Assembly (NCBI RefSeq): GCF_023516215.1 | Contig: NZ_CP097349.1 | Span: forward strand, 4,740,001 to 4,804,000 | Source: Cytobacillus pseudoceanisediminis | Lineage (GTDB): Bacteria > Bacillota > Bacilli > Bacillales > Cytobacillaceae | Direction: 5' to 3' | Length of the DNA stretch: 64,000 bases | Part shown: piece after piece, positions 1-10,190 of the stretch | Position numbering within the stretch: the first letter of the stretch is position 1 | How the letters are laid out: the number at the start of each line of letters is the position of its first letter | The notes under the pieces: model-generated | Databases searched by the model: none | What the model was told of the DNA's origin: nothing | What the model saw: only the letters and a program-made list of their open reading frames with translations | Translations under genes and position numbers: made by a program

Positions 1-198
1 ATTTGTTAACATCAAGCATGATGAGAAATTTTAAGGAACAATTGGACAATCAATCCTGTGTACTAATTGGATGGGAGTGGGACAGCGTTTTGTTACAATG
101 TCCCATTTTGCACATTTATATGTCTGAATATTATTAATATTATAAATTAAAACAGAAACGGAACTATCTACTTAAAGTTTGAAAATAGGTGGGATAAG

Positions 199-1662
199 AT
201 GGAAGAATTAGTGAATAAAGCGTCGGGTTTAGTTTGGAGTCTTGGATTGGTAGCGTTCGCGCTTGGTGCTGGATTGTTCTTTTCCATTATGACACGTTTT
301 GTGCAATTTAGATATTTTAAGGAAATGATTAAACTTCTTTTTGAAAAGGGTAACCCGGAATCAGGTGTATCCTCTTTCCAGGCATTTACAATGGCTTTAG
401 CTGGCCGGGTCGGTATTGGCAATATCGCCGGGGTTGCTACTGCGATTGCATTCGGAGGTCCGGGAGCGGTTTTCTGGATGTGGATTATGGCTTTATTAGG
501 TGGAGCAAGTGCTTTTATAGAATCTACTCTTGCTCAGGTCTATAAAGTAAAAGATGGTAATCAATACCGGGGCGGAACTCCTTATTTCATTGAAAAAGGT
601 TTAAATATAAAATGGTTCGCGGTATTTGTTGCGATTGTTGTTACCCTCTGCTACGGAATTTTAGTTCCAGGTATTCAGGCAAATACGATTGCTGTTGGGT
701 TCGAAAACACAATTGGCCTCAATAAAAGCATCACTGGAATCATTCTTGTTGTATTACTTGGCATCATTATTTTTGGCGGCGTTAAGCGAATTGCTACTGT
801 TTCGGAAAAAGTTGTCCCTTTTATGGCCTTAGGATATGTGGTTATTACTTTCGTTCTTTTATTTGCCAATGCAGCAGAAATTCCAGCCATGCTTTGGCTG
901 ATTATTTCAAGTGCATTTGGTGCAAATGAAATGTTTGGCGGTATTATCGGTGCAGCGATTGCATGGGGCGTTAAGAGAGCGGTATTCTCTAACGTTGCTG
1001 GTGTAGGGGAAGGAACTTATAGTTCAGCTGCAGCAGATGTATCCCATCCGGCAAAACAAGGTCTTGTTCAAGCATTCTCTGTTTATATTGATACTATCAT
1101 TGTTTGCACAGCTACTGCACTTATGATTCTAATCACCGGTATGTACAGCGTTACACCAGAAGGAAAGCAGCCGATTGTTGAGAACATCCCAGGTGTTGAA
1201 GCTGGACCAATGTGGACACAGGCGGCCGTTGAAAGCGTTATCCCTGGATTTGGCGGTTTTTTCGTAGCTATTGCTATCTTCTTCTTTGCCTTTACAACCC
1301 TGTTGGCTTACTACTATATTTCTGAAACAACCCTCGTTTACCTTGGCAGAAAGAGAAATCTAAAAGGGCTAAAAGCAGGCTTAATGATTCTTTTCTTAGG
1401 AATGATCTACTTAGGCAGTGTTGAAAATGCATCCCTATTATGGGCGCTCGGAGACTTTGGCTTCGGAAGTATGGCCTGGCTTAACTTAGTCGCTATTCTA
1501 TTTTTGACTAAAACAGCCTTAAAAGTATTTAAAGATTATGAAGAACAGAAGAAAGCGGGCATTGAACCAGTCTTCGATCCTGTTAAACTTGGCATTAAAG
1601 GTGCTGATTTTTGGGAGGAGAAAGTGAAAGAAAGCAATTCAAAAGGCAAGAAGGTAATTTAA
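199..1662 (+). CDS. Sodium:alanine/glycine symporter family (AGCS) transporter
   Basis: A 487-residue integral membrane protein that imports a small neutral amino acid together with Na+ or H+. Residues about 69-96 hold the family signature (GRVGIGNIAGVA, then GGPGAVFWMW). The rest is a succession of about ten hydrophobic segments, with a charged C-terminal tail after residue about 455. Length is usual for the family. The ATG start is preceded by an AGGTGGG ribosome site. It is monocistronic here, followed by about 470 nt without a recognisable gene. The exact substrate (alanine, glycine or glutamine, as in AlsT/GlnT relatives) cannot be read from the sequence. Confidence 0.93.
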   Translation: MEELVNKASGLVWSLGLVAFALGAGLFFSIMTRFVQFRYFKEMIKLLFEKGNPESGVSSFQAFTMALAGRVGIGNIAGVATAIAFGGPGAVFWMWIMALLGGASAFIESTLAQVYKVKDGNQYRGGTPYFIEKGLNIKWFAVFVAIVVTLCYGILVPGIQANTIAVGFENTIGLNKSITGIILVVLLGIIIFGGVKRIATVSEKVVPFMALGYVVITFVLLFANAAEIPAMLWLIISSAFGANEMFGGIIGAAIAWGVKRAVFSNVAGVGEGTYSSAAADVSHPAKQGLVQAFSVYIDTIIVCTATALMILITGMYSVTPEGKQPIVENIPGVEAGPMWTQAAVESVIPGFGGFFVAIAIFFFAFTTLLAYYYISETTLVYLGRKRNLKGLKAGLMILFLGMIYLGSVENASLLWALGDFGFGSMAWLNLVAILFLTKTALKVFKDYEEQKKAGIEPVFDPVKLGIKGADFWEEKVKESNSKGKKVI

Positions 1663-2121
1663 GTGCAGCCGGAAACAGAGAACACTTCCCGCTTTTACTT
1701 CTAAAATCCTTATTGCATGTGGTGGCAGCTTCTTCACCAACTGCTGGAGCCCAAATGGCCAGTACTCCAGGCTGTCACCATCTTTATGTTCAGCAACTAG
1801 ATCCGAAACCCCACTTACAGACTCCGATTGCGAATAAGGACTTTCGGGAGCTCCTTCACTGAAATCTCCTCATATATCCAGAAGGTTATTCGATTCCCTC
1901 ATCCCCCACACCGGCACCACCAGAGGCCGCTGCTATCACCCGGCGCGAAGCGAGCAGTTTATCTCCTAATTTAGCTCCCCTATTAAACCACCGCAACAAC
2001 CCTTTAAAACATAACCGCGATAAGATTTCCAATAAAAAATTCCGATGGGAAATAGTATTGTCATTTCTTCCCTTCTCCACAGGCTTGTTCGTGTGATATA
2101 CTACTTTAGTTACTAACATTT
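1663..2121. other. Intergenic stretch without a recognisable gene
   Basis: About 460 bases between the symporter and the TPR gene. Both strands hold short open stretches (a 77-codon one on the minus strand, a 65-codon one without a start next to it). None has a convincing ribosome site or a recognisable product. A TATACT hexamer near 2095 could be the -10 of the TPR gene. It may contain a decayed gene, but I cannot identify it. Confidence 0.4.
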
Positions 2122-2133
2122 ATGGAGGATTTC

Positions 2134-3633
2134 ATGAGTAAAGACTCTAAAGCTAGACACCAAAAGGGAAAGTTACTGTCATTTATCCCGAATGGTGAGT
2201 ACTATTTTTCCAAAGGGATTAAGGCGTACCACCGCAGGGATTTTCATAAAGCAAAGAAATATTTAATGCGGGCGATGCAGCTTGAGCCGGGTGAACCGAT
2301 GATTATCTGTCAGCTTGCAATTGTCCATTCAGAAATGGGTGAGTATCAGGAGTCGAATAAGCTGCTTCATATGATATTGGAAGAGCTTGATGAGGATATG
2401 GTGGAATGCCATTATTTCCTTGCCAACAACTATGCTCATATGGGCCTTTTCAAAGATGCTTACACGCATGCAAATACGTATCTGGATTTGGATCGGGACG
2501 GAGAGTTTACGGAAGATACAGAGGATCTGCTGGAACTTCTGACGCTTGAAGGGGAAGATTTGGATGATGAGCTCTACGAGCAGGATGACCTGATAACGAA
2601 ACAGGAACACGCACGGGAATTGCTGGAGTCCGGTCATTTTCCAAAAGCGGTTGAGATACTGAACTCTGTGATTGATGAGTATCCGGAGTACTGGTCCGCA
2701 TACAACAATTTGGCCTTGGCGTATTTTTACCTTGGAGAAGTGCAAAAGGCAGCAGATATTTTAGAGAAGGTGCTGGAAGAAAATCCGGGTAATCTGCACG
2801 CTTTGTGCAACAAGCTTGTCTTTGCTTTTTACGAGCGGGATTTTAGGCAGGTGCGCTTGTTGAAAGAGGCTCTGAAAAAAATTAAGCCGCTTTCAATTGA
2901 ACATCAGTTCAAGCTTGGTGCCACTTTTGCTTTGACCGGCGAATATGAGGCTGCCTTTGCATGGCTTCGCAAGCTTCAAAAGAAAGGCTTTGAAGGGGAC
3001 GGACCATTTTATTACTGGCTATCCTATTCCGCATATTTTACCGGACGTGAAGAAATGGCGAAATCAGCATGGAAGAAAGCCATTGAGATTAATCCGGAAA
3101 AAGAAGGCTTTGAGCCCTGGAACGATGAAAAAGTAACCAGCAGCGGCTTTGAAGACCATTATTCATCCATTCTAAAAAAGCTGGAAAGCGACTATATTGA
3201 AGAGCGGTTATTCGGCCTTTTCCTTACGTCAGTATCCAGCAGAAGAGATGAAATTTTGATCTCTGAAGCAATTGTACGAAACAATAAGTTTTCAGCTGTG
3301 GAGAAGGAATATCTCTCTTTTGTGAAAACAGACCAGGAAGCGCCTGCCCAGGTTCAGGCTGCGCATGAGACAGCTGAACTGTTTTATGAAAACTACCATC
3401 CGATTGGCACGGTGGAAGCCGGCCTGTATTTAATGTGGTTTACCATTTTTGCTGAATTGACAAATAACTGCCAGAATATAAAAAACAATAAGGCTTGGGC
3501 TGCAGCAATTGAGTATGTCTGGCATAAGCTTCGAAACGAAAAGGTTTCCCAATCAAAAATTGCAGGAAGATACGGGATTTCCGCTTCAACGATGGGTAAA
3601 TATGTAAAATCGGTGAACGACCGCCTTCAGTGA
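2134..3633 (+). CDS. TPR-repeat protein with C-terminal helix-turn-helix (YvcD-like)
   Basis: About 499 residues. The N-terminal two thirds is a run of tetratricopeptide repeats (for example residues about 25-115 and 165-240, with the AYNNLALAYFYLGEVQKA type of pattern). These usually form a protein-binding superhelix. The last 35 residues (QSKIAGRYGISASTMGKYV) look like a helix-turn-helix, so the protein may link protein binding to DNA binding. I prefer the ATG at 2134 over the one at 2122 because GGAGG at 2124-2128 is correctly spaced for it. Its position directly upstream of trxB matches yvcD in B. subtilis. The cellular role is unknown. Confidence 0.85.
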   Translation: MSKDSKARHQKGKLLSFIPNGEYYFSKGIKAYHRRDFHKAKKYLMRAMQLEPGEPMIICQLAIVHSEMGEYQESNKLLHMILEELDEDMVECHYFLANNYAHMGLFKDAYTHANTYLDLDRDGEFTEDTEDLLELLTLEGEDLDDELYEQDDLITKQEHARELLESGHFPKAVEILNSVIDEYPEYWSAYNNLALAYFYLGEVQKAADILEKVLEENPGNLHALCNKLVFAFYERDFRQVRLLKEALKKIKPLSIEHQFKLGATFALTGEYEAAFAWLRKLQKKGFEGDGPFYYWLSYSAYFTGREEMAKSAWKKAIEINPEKEGFEPWNDEKVTSSGFEDHYSSILKKLESDYIEERLFGLFLTSVSSRRDEILISEAIVRNNKFSAVEKEYLSFVKTDQEAPAQVQAAHETAELFYENYHPIGTVEAGLYLMWFTIFAELTNNCQNIKNNKAWAAAIEYVWHKLRNEKVSQSKIAGRYGISASTMGKYVKSVNDRLQ

Positions 3634-3756
3634 GCAGATGTATGGACGAAACACGCGCCAATTTTATAGGATAACAGTAAGAAGGTCATACTATAATATG
3701 CGTATTTATAGAGTGTTTTATTTAAAATACTGGATTTCTGATTACTGAAGGAGTGA

Positions 3757-4712
<956 letters not shown>

Positions 4713-4719
4713 TGGGAAC

Positions 4720-4755
4720 AGGCATATGGTCCTAGGGGCTGTATGCCTTTTATTT
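4720..4755 (+). terminator. Rho-independent terminator after trxB
   Basis: Inverted repeat AGGCATA / TATGCCT with an internal stem, followed by TTTTATTTTA, eight bases after the trxB stop. Confidence 0.7.
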
Positions 4756-4890
4756 TAGTAAAAAAAGCCACTGGTTGAAAAGTTTTACAAAAAGTCATGT
4801 GGTTTTAATTCTCCTGTAACCTTCATGAAATAAATTTCGGGTAGTATAGGAATAGAAATTGACCCCCTTTTAAAGATATAATCCTTTTAA

Positions 4891-4920
4891 AGCACAGGCA
4901 CATGCCTGTGCTCTTTTTTT
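4891..4920 (+). terminator. Strong Rho-independent terminator
   Basis: AGCACAGGCA / TGCCTGTGCT is a perfect 10-bp stem followed by CTTTTTTT. It is the second terminator between trxB and the Nudix gene. No gene is evident between the two, so it may end a short untranslated transcript or back up the first one. Confidence 0.8.
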
Positions 4921-4969
4921 GCATAAATACAGTATGTTTTGAAGAATGTTTTTTGGAAACCTGTATTCA

Positions 4970-4998
4970 TTGTGGCTGTAAGCCAAAAATAGTATAAT
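4970..4998 (+). promoter_or_regulatory. Probable SigA promoter of the yvcI-rapZ-yvcK-whiA-crh operon
   Basis: TTGTGG, 17 bases, then a perfect TATAAT at 4993-4998, about 95 bases before the Nudix start. It follows two terminators, so it is well placed to drive the downstream operon. Confidence 0.6.
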
Positions 4999-5093
4999 GA
5001 AATGAATAAGAAAAGAACGTTAGCCGGACTTTACTTTAAGCGATTTCATGAAAAGGCGGCAGCGGTATGATTTCGGAAAATTAGAGGTGAAAT

Positions 5094-5555
5094 GTGTTGC
5101 AGCGAGTCACGAACTGTGTGTTACTGAAAGACGATAAAGTATTGCTTTTACAGAAGCCGAGAAGAGGCTGGTGGGTGGCTCCGGGCGGAAAAATGGAGCC
5201 GGGTGAATCAGTGAGGGACTCGTGCATCCGTGAGTTCAGGGAAGAAACAGGCATTTATCTGCGAAATCCGAATATTAAAGGCATTTTTACGTTCATCATG
5301 AAGGATGGCGATAAGGTTGTACAGGAGTGGATGATGTTTACTTTCCTGGCTACAGCTTCTGATGGGCTGAACCTGGAGGAATCAGATGAAGGCAAACTTC
5401 GCTGGCATCCGTTTTCAGAGGTTAAGAATCTGCCGATGGCTGCCGGAGATTCACATATTTTGGAGTATATGATTCATGGACAGGGCATGATTTATGGAAC
5501 GTTTACGTATACGCCTGATTTTGAACTGCTTAGTTACAGGCTGGATCCAAGCTGA
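5094..5555 (+). CDS. yvcI: Nudix hydrolase, YvcI-like
   Basis: 153-residue Nudix-fold pyrophosphohydrolase. The Nudix box is complete at residues about 32-54 (G-x5-E-x7-REFREETGI), including the metal-binding glutamates. The family cleaves nucleoside diphosphates linked to another moiety, and this subgroup is annotated as 8-oxo-dGTP diphosphatase-like; the real substrate is not visible. It starts with GTG after AGGTG. It is the first gene of the set ending with crh, as in B. subtilis, where yvcI precedes rapZ. Confidence 0.9.
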   Translation: MLQRVTNCVLLKDDKVLLLQKPRRGWWVAPGGKMEPGESVRDSCIREFREETGIYLRNPNIKGIFTFIMKDGDKVVQEWMMFTFLATASDGLNLEESDEGKLRWHPFSEVKNLPMAAGDSHILEYMIHGQGMIYGTFTYTPDFELLSYRLDPS

Positions 5556-5583
5556 ATTTGACAGAAACAGGGGGAAATTATAA

Positions 5584-6477
5584 ATGAGCACGGGTGCAGT
5601 TAATGATACTCAAATGGTGATTATTACGGGAATGTCAGGGGCAGGGAAAACAGTAGCCATCCAAAGCTTTGAAGATCTTGGCTTCTTCTGTGTAGACAAC
5701 TTGCCGCCGACACTGCTGCCGAAATTCCTTGAACTTATGAAGGAATCAGGGAATAAAATGAATAAGGTGGCATTGGTGATGGATTTGCGCGGCCGTGAGT
5801 TTTTTGACCACTTATTTAAAGCGCTGGATGAATTATCCGAGACATCCTGGGTCACCCCGCAAATTTTATATCTTGATGCTGATGATTCGACGCTCGTCAG
5901 AAGATATAAAGAAACAAGACGATTCCATCCCCTTGCACCATCAGGATTACCTCTTGAAGGCATAAAGCTTGAACGGGAACTGCTTGAAGAATTAAAAGGC
6001 AGGGCCCAGCTTATTTATAACACATCACAAATGAAACCAAGGGAATTGCGAGAGAAAATTCTCACAGAATTCTCATTGAATAAGAAAACTATATTTACGG
6101 TTAACGTCATGTCTTTTGGCTTTAAGCATGGAATTCCAATTGATGCCGACCTGGTGTTCGATGTCCGGTTCCTTCCGAATCCGCATTATATTGAGCATAT
6201 GAGGCCGAAGACAGGATTAGATGAAGAGGTATCCAGCTATGTGCTGAAATGGACTGAAACAAGTAAATTTCTCGAGAAGGTTACGGAGCTGCTGAGCTTC
6301 ATGCTTCCGCATTATAAACGGGAAGGGAAAGCTCAATTGGTCGTTGCAATCGGCTGTACGGGAGGCCAGCATCGTTCGGTAGCGCTGACAGAGTATATTG
6401 CTGACTATTTCGGCAAGGATTACCATACGGCAATCACGCACCGTGACATCGAGAGGAGAAAGGAAAACATCAAATGA
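5584..6477 (+). CDS. rapZ: RNase adapter / nucleotide-binding protein RapZ (YvcJ)
   Basis: 297-residue P-loop protein with Walker A GMSGAGKT at residues 16-23. The C-terminal half ends with the typical [16 protein letters not shown] segment, which binds a nucleotide-sugar-like ligand in the E. coli homologue. In B. subtilis YvcJ hydrolyses GTP and affects competence; in enterobacteria RapZ guides RNase E to GlmZ. Length is normal. Its last four bases overlap the start of yvcK (ATGA), indicating translational coupling. Confidence 0.95.
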   Translation: MSTGAVNDTQMVIITGMSGAGKTVAIQSFEDLGFFCVDNLPPTLLPKFLELMKESGNKMNKVALVMDLRGREFFDHLFKALDELSETSWVTPQILYLDADDSTLVRRYKETRRFHPLAPSGLPLEGIKLERELLEELKGRAQLIYNTSQMKPRELREKILTEFSLNKKTIFTVNVMSFGFKHGIPIDADLVFDVRFLPNPHYIEHMRPKTGLDEEVSSYVLKWTETSKFLEKVTELLSFMLPHYKREGKAQLVVAIGCTGGQHRSVALTEYIADYFGKDYHTAITHRDIERRKENIK

Positions 6478-7451
6478 ACCGACAGCCAAGAATCGTCATC
6501 ATCGGTGGAGGAACAGGGCTGCCTGTCCTCTTAAGGGGATTGAAACAATTCCCTGTTGATATTACTGCCATTGTGACAGTTGCCGATGATGGCGGCAGTT
6601 CAGGAAGATTGAGAAATGATCTTCATATCCCGCCGCCCGGTGACATCCGCAATGTACTGGCAGCTCTTTCAGACGTGGAGCCGCTCATTGAGGAGATGTT
6701 CCAGCACCGCTTTGCGACATCCAATGAGTTATCCGGGCATTCGCTTGGCAATCTGATTCTAGCGGCCATGACCTCGATAACAGGAAACTTTGTTCATGCG
6801 ATTCAGGAAATGAGCAAGGTGTTAAACGTAAGGGGAAAGGTATTGCCGGCTGCAAACCAGAGTGTGGTCCTTCATGCAGAAATGGAAGACGGGACCATAG
6901 TATCGGGAGAATCAAAGATTCCCTATTCCGGCAAAAAAATTAAACGGGTATTTTTAACCCCTAAAAATATCAAAGCCCTGCCTGAATCACTGCAGGCAAT
7001 CAGACAGGCTGATATGATCATCATAGGGCCTGGAAGCTTATATACCAGTATTCTTCCAAACCTGCTTGTCCCTAGGCTGGGACGTGAGGTCTGTCATTCT
7101 AAGGCGAAAAAGGTGTATATATGCAATTTAATGACACAGGCAGGAGAGACGCTCGATTACACGGCAAGTGATCACGTAAAAGCATTGTATGATCATATGA
7201 GCTGTGCTTTTATCAATACCATTCTGGTAAACAATGAGGAAATTCCTCCTCATATTCAGGAGAGGTACAGCGAGGAAATGGCAAAGCCTGTTGTGTATGA
7301 TACAGGTGCTCTTACCGAACTGGGCCTTGAAATAATGCACGGTGAAATTGTCAGCCACGAAGGCGGGATCATTCGCCATGATACAAAAGAAGTTGCCCAA
7401 ATGCTATATAATTTACTTTTACATGAAACCAATAGGCGTTTTAACGCGTAG
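6474..7451 (+). CDS. yvcK: Gluconeogenesis factor YvcK (CofD-like, UDP-sugar binding)
   Basis: 325 residues of the YvcK/CofD-like family. The N-terminus has the glycine-rich [14 protein letters not shown] motif, followed by [12 protein letters not shown], which lines the UDP-sugar site in structures of the family. In B. subtilis YvcK is needed for cell shape and growth on gluconeogenic carbon sources and affects PBP1 localisation. The ATG overlaps the rapZ stop. No terminator is seen before whiA, which lies 119 bases further on. Confidence 0.95.
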   Translation: MNRQPRIVIIGGGTGLPVLLRGLKQFPVDITAIVTVADDGGSSGRLRNDLHIPPPGDIRNVLAALSDVEPLIEEMFQHRFATSNELSGHSLGNLILAAMTSITGNFVHAIQEMSKVLNVRGKVLPAANQSVVLHAEMEDGTIVSGESKIPYSGKKIKRVFLTPKNIKALPESLQAIRQADMIIIGPGSLYTSILPNLLVPRLGREVCHSKAKKVYICNLMTQAGETLDYTASDHVKALYDHMSCAFINTILVNNEEIPPHIQERYSEEMAKPVVYDTGALTELGLEIMHGEIVSHEGGIIRHDTKEVAQMLYNLLLHETNRRFNA

Positions 7452-7570
7452 TATACAGGTGTGAAAGGGCTTTTGCCGGTAAAAAAATAAACTGTGCATA
7501 CGTTTGCTCAGTAAAGAATATCTTTTTATATGCTACTGGCTTAGCGCTTTTGCGGATAGGAGGTGAAGGG

Positions 7571-8519
7571 ATGTCTTTCGCTTCGGAAACGAAAAAAGAA
7601 TTGACGAACCTGGAAATAAAAGACTGCTGCGGGAAGGCGGAATTGTCCGCCTTAATCAGGATGAATGGTTCACTTTCTTTTCCAGCCGGAAATTGATTGT
7701 GGATATACAGACGGAGAATGCAGCAATTGCAAGAAGGATTTACACTCTGATTAAAAGGAATTACAACGTTCAGGTCGAGCTCCTGGTCCGGAAAAAATGC
7801 GGCTGAAAAAGAACAATGTTTATATTGTCAGGCTAACGGAACAGGCCAGTATGATTCTTGATGATCTGAAAATTTTAAGCGAGGGATTCGTATTTACACA
7901 CGATATTTCCAATGAGCTCATAAAAAAGAAATGCTGTAAGCGTTCTTATCTGCGCGGTGCATTCCTTGCCGGGGGATCGGTAAATAATCCGGAGACCTCC
8001 TCCTATCATTTGGAGATCTTTTCACTTTACAAGGAGCATAATGACTCCCTGTGTGAATTGATGAATACGTTCGGGCTGAACAGCAAAACGCTTGAACGGA
8101 AAAAAGGCTATATCACGTATTTAAAGGAAGCCGAAAAAATAACGGAGTTCCTAAATATTATCGGTGCACACGCAGCTCTGCTCCGGTTTGAAGACATCCG
8201 GATTGTCCGCGATATGCGAAACTCGGTCAACCGGCTCGTAAATTGTGAAACAGCGAACTTAAACAAAACAATTGGAGCTGCTTTGCGCCAGGTGGAAAAT
8301 ATCCGGTTCATCGATCAAACTGTCGGACTTCAGGTTCTTCCTGACAAACTGCGGGAAATTGCCGAATTGCGTGTAGCTTACCAGGATGTCACTTTAAAAG
8401 AGCTTGGGGAAATGGTCTCAGGCGGAAATATCAGTAAATCGGGTATTAATCACAGATTAAGAAAAATAGATGAAATCGCTGAGAAACTCCGGGCAGGCGA
8501 CACTATAGATGCTCACTGA
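7571..8519 (+). CDS. whiA: Sporulation/division regulator WhiA, two one-base frameshifts as given
   Basis: WhiA combines a LAGLIDADG-like N-terminal domain with a C-terminal helix-turn-helix (here the [12 protein letters not shown] region). In Bacillus it influences cell division and chromosome segregation. The ATG at 7571 (RBS AGGTGAAGGG) opens [15 protein letters not shown]. The frame breaks twice: at the T-run 7678-7681 (one T short of the family's LSFSSRKL) and at the A-run 7792-7797 (one A short of [12 protein letters not shown]). With both restored the protein has 316 residues, the B. subtilis length. Two separate homopolymer losses in one conserved gene argue for base-calling error. 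Confidence 0.93.
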
Positions 8520-8548
8520 TAGAGGGATCAGCAGGGAGGAGATATACA

Positions 8549-8806
8549 ATGGCGGAAAAACAGGTTGAAGTTAAGCTGAAAACAGGATTACAGGCACGTC
8601 CGGCGGCATTGTTCGTACAGGAGGCCAATCGGTTCTCATCCGATATTTTTCTGGAGAAGGACGGAAAGAAGGTAAATGCCAAAAGCATAATGGGGCTGAT
8701 GAGTCTGGCAGTAAGCTCAGGATCAGTCATTACCCTCAAGGCTGAAGGGAACGACGAAAACGAAGCTCTTGAGGCACTTGCGAACTATATTCAAAAGGAA
8801 AACTAA
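8549..8806 (+). CDS. crh: HPr-like catabolite repression protein Crh
   Basis: 85-residue HPr paralogue. Position 15, histidine in HPr and phosphorylated by enzyme I, is glutamine here (GLQARPAA), so it cannot act in sugar phosphotransfer. Ser46 in NAKSIMG, the HPr kinase site, is kept. Ser-phosphorylated Crh is a CcpA co-repressor in B. subtilis. RBS AGGGAGGAG-like (GCAGGGAGGAG) lies before the ATG. It is the last gene of the operon and is followed directly by a terminator. Confidence 0.96.
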   Translation: MAEKQVEVKLKTGLQARPAALFVQEANRFSSDIFLEKDGKKVNAKSIMGLMSLAVSSGSVITLKAEGNDENEALEALANYIQKEN

Positions 8807-8808
8807 AA

Positions 8809-8842
8809 CAACTCGCATCGGGAAGATGCGAGTTGTTTTTTT
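8809..8842. terminator. Bidirectional terminator between crh and clpP
   Basis: Perfect 11-bp stem CAACTCGCATC / GATGCGAGTTG with a T-run on the plus strand and A residues on the other side. It can serve both convergent genes. Confidence 0.88.
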
Positions 8843-8849
8843 ATGCTTA

Positions 8850-9455
8850 TTATTTATCTTTCTTCTCATCCAAAGAGTTTCTGGTAATGATTTGGTCAAC
8901 CAAACCGTATTCAAGAGCTCTTTCAGCTGTCATAAAGTTATCGCGGTCAGTGTCTCTCGCAATGACTTCAAGCGGCTGTCCAGTGCGCTCTGAAAGAATT
9001 GTGTTTAATTTTTCGCGAAGGAAAAGAATGCGCTTTGCAGCGATTTCAATTTCAGTCGCCTGTCCCTGAGCTCCGCCTAGTGGCTGATGAATCATGACTT
9101 CACTGTTTGGAAGGGCAAAACGCTTGCCTTTCTCACCAGCAGCAAGAAGGAACGCACCCATGGATGCTGCCATACCGATACAGATCGTTTGTACCTTTGG
9201 CTTGATAAATTGCATCGTATCATAAATAGCCATACCAGCTGTAATGCTACCGCCCGGGCTATTAATGTAAATGGAAATGTCTTTTTCAGGATTTTCTGCT
9301 TCAAGGAATAAAAGCTGGGCAACAATTGAGTTTGCCACATTGTCATCGATTGCGCTTCCCAGCATAATGATGCGGTCTTTTAAAAGGCGGGAGTAAATAT
9401 CATAAGCGCGCTCCCCGCGGTTTGTTTGTTCAATAACTGTAGGGATTAAGTTCAT
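8850..9455 (-). CDS. clpP: ATP-dependent Clp protease proteolytic subunit
   Basis: 201-residue serine peptidase that forms the 14-subunit proteolytic chamber used by ClpX, ClpC and ClpE. The catalytic triad is visible: Ser98 (GMAASMGA), His123 (VMIHQP) and Asp172 (DRDNF). It is transcribed against the neighbouring operon, with RBS AAGGAGG before the ATG. The upstream promoter carries a CtsR-type heptad repeat, as expected for the class III heat-shock regulon. Confidence 0.98.
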   Translation of the reverse strand: MNLIPTVIEQTNRGERAYDIYSRLLKDRIIMLGSAIDDNVANSIVAQLLFLEAENPEKDISIYINSPGGSITAGMAIYDTMQFIKPKVQTICIGMAASMGAFLLAAGEKGKRFALPNSEVMIHQPLGGAQGQATEIEIAAKRILFLREKLNTILSERTGQPLEVIARDTDRDNFMTAERALEYGLVDQIITRNSLDEKKDK

Positions 9456-9548
9456 TTTCCAATTCCTCCTTCAAGATAAGGTCAACACACAAGATGAACA
9501 AGCATGTTCTTCCAAGTAAAGAAAATTTTTTAACTCCTATGTATTATC

Positions 9549-9578
9549 ATGATACACTGATGGTCAATTAAGGTCAAA
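9549..9578 (-). promoter_or_regulatory. clpP promoter overlapped by a CtsR-type operator
   Basis: On the minus strand TTGACC (9577-9572), 17 bases and TATCAT (9554-9549) make a SigA-type promoter. On the plus strand 9562-9578 reads GGTCAAT, three bases, then GGTCAAA, matching the tandem heptad recognised by CtsR. The operator covers the -35, so binding would block RNA polymerase. Confidence 0.78.
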
Positions 9579-9760
9579 CAAATCGCATAGAATTCGTGCT
9601 TGATTCGTTCGACACTTTTTTCTGTGCTGTGCTATCTCATTCCATGATACCCATTGTTCCAATTTTTAAACTAAAAGGAGGCTTGCAAAGTGAATAAACT
9701 TATCATATAATTAGTTATCGTAGCGGCTGAGCGCTTGGTCAGCCACCTATTAAAATATCT

Positions 9761-9832
9761 GCCCTCGTGGTGCAACGGATAGCACGTGAGATTCCGGTTC
9801 TTAAGATGTGGGTTCGATTCCTGCCGAGGGCG
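9761..9832 (+). tRNA. tRNA-Arg (anticodon CCG)
   Basis: Cloverleaf: acceptor GCCCTCG pairs with CGAGGGC. The anticodon stem TGAGA/TCTTA encloses TTCCGGT, giving anticodon CCG. The T arm has GGTTCGATTCC. CCA is not encoded. It sits between clpP and sigL, where B. subtilis also has a single tRNA-Arg. Confidence 0.93.
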
Positions 9833-9838
9833 CTGCCA

Positions 9839-9877
9839 AAACTCCTTGTCTGATATGGACAGGGAGTTTTTACTTTT
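9839..9877 (+). terminator. Terminator of the tRNA-Arg transcript
   Basis: AAACTCCTTGTC / GACAGGGAGTTT stem followed by TTACTTTTA, six bases after the tRNA. Confidence 0.78.
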
Positions 9878-9880
9878 ACG

Positions 9881-9984
9881 CTATCCGCAAATAAATCCAG
9901 CCTATGCGCACACAAAAAAATTTATCCGCAAGTAAATTGGCCCTATACGCAAATAAAATTCCTCTATCCGCACATAAATCTAAA
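9881..9984. repeat. Array of five ~21-bp tandem repeats after the tRNA terminator
   Basis: Units begin at 9881, 9902, 9922, 9943 and 9964, so the period is 20-21 bases. The core is CTATCCGCAAATAAA with a variable tail (on the other strand TTTATTTGCGGATAG). The array starts about five bases after the terminator and lies between tRNA-Arg and sigL. No coding potential is apparent. Three other arrays of similar layout occur in this window. Confidence 0.85.
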
Positions 9985-10190
9985 AAACTTCCTAAACTTA
10001 AGCCTGAATTTCAAAAAAATCCTTAAAATCCACAGTTTTCACCATAAAAAATGAATATTCTTCCCTCTTCCATGCATATTGTGAAGTATTCAGAAAGATG
10101 GTAAAGTGCCCGTGCGATTGGCATTTGCCAAGATATTTCCATACAACATTTACCTGGAATATTGTAAAATGGGGACAGGGGGAATGTACG

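Noticed and set aside
1886..2119. 77-codon minus-strand frame upstream of the TPR gene
   Set aside because: No ribosome site, no recognisable domain, and it covers the likely promoter of the TPR gene.
9689..9760. Short GTG frame after AAAGGAGG upstream of tRNA-Arg
   Set aside because: Stops after six codons in the sequence as given. A longer reading needs a frame change and resembles nothing known.
10106..10190. Longer N-terminus for SigL starting at 10106
   Set aside because: The family N-terminus (MNLKAGLWQQQ) starts at 10191 in another frame. The upstream part is out of frame and unlike any sigma-54.
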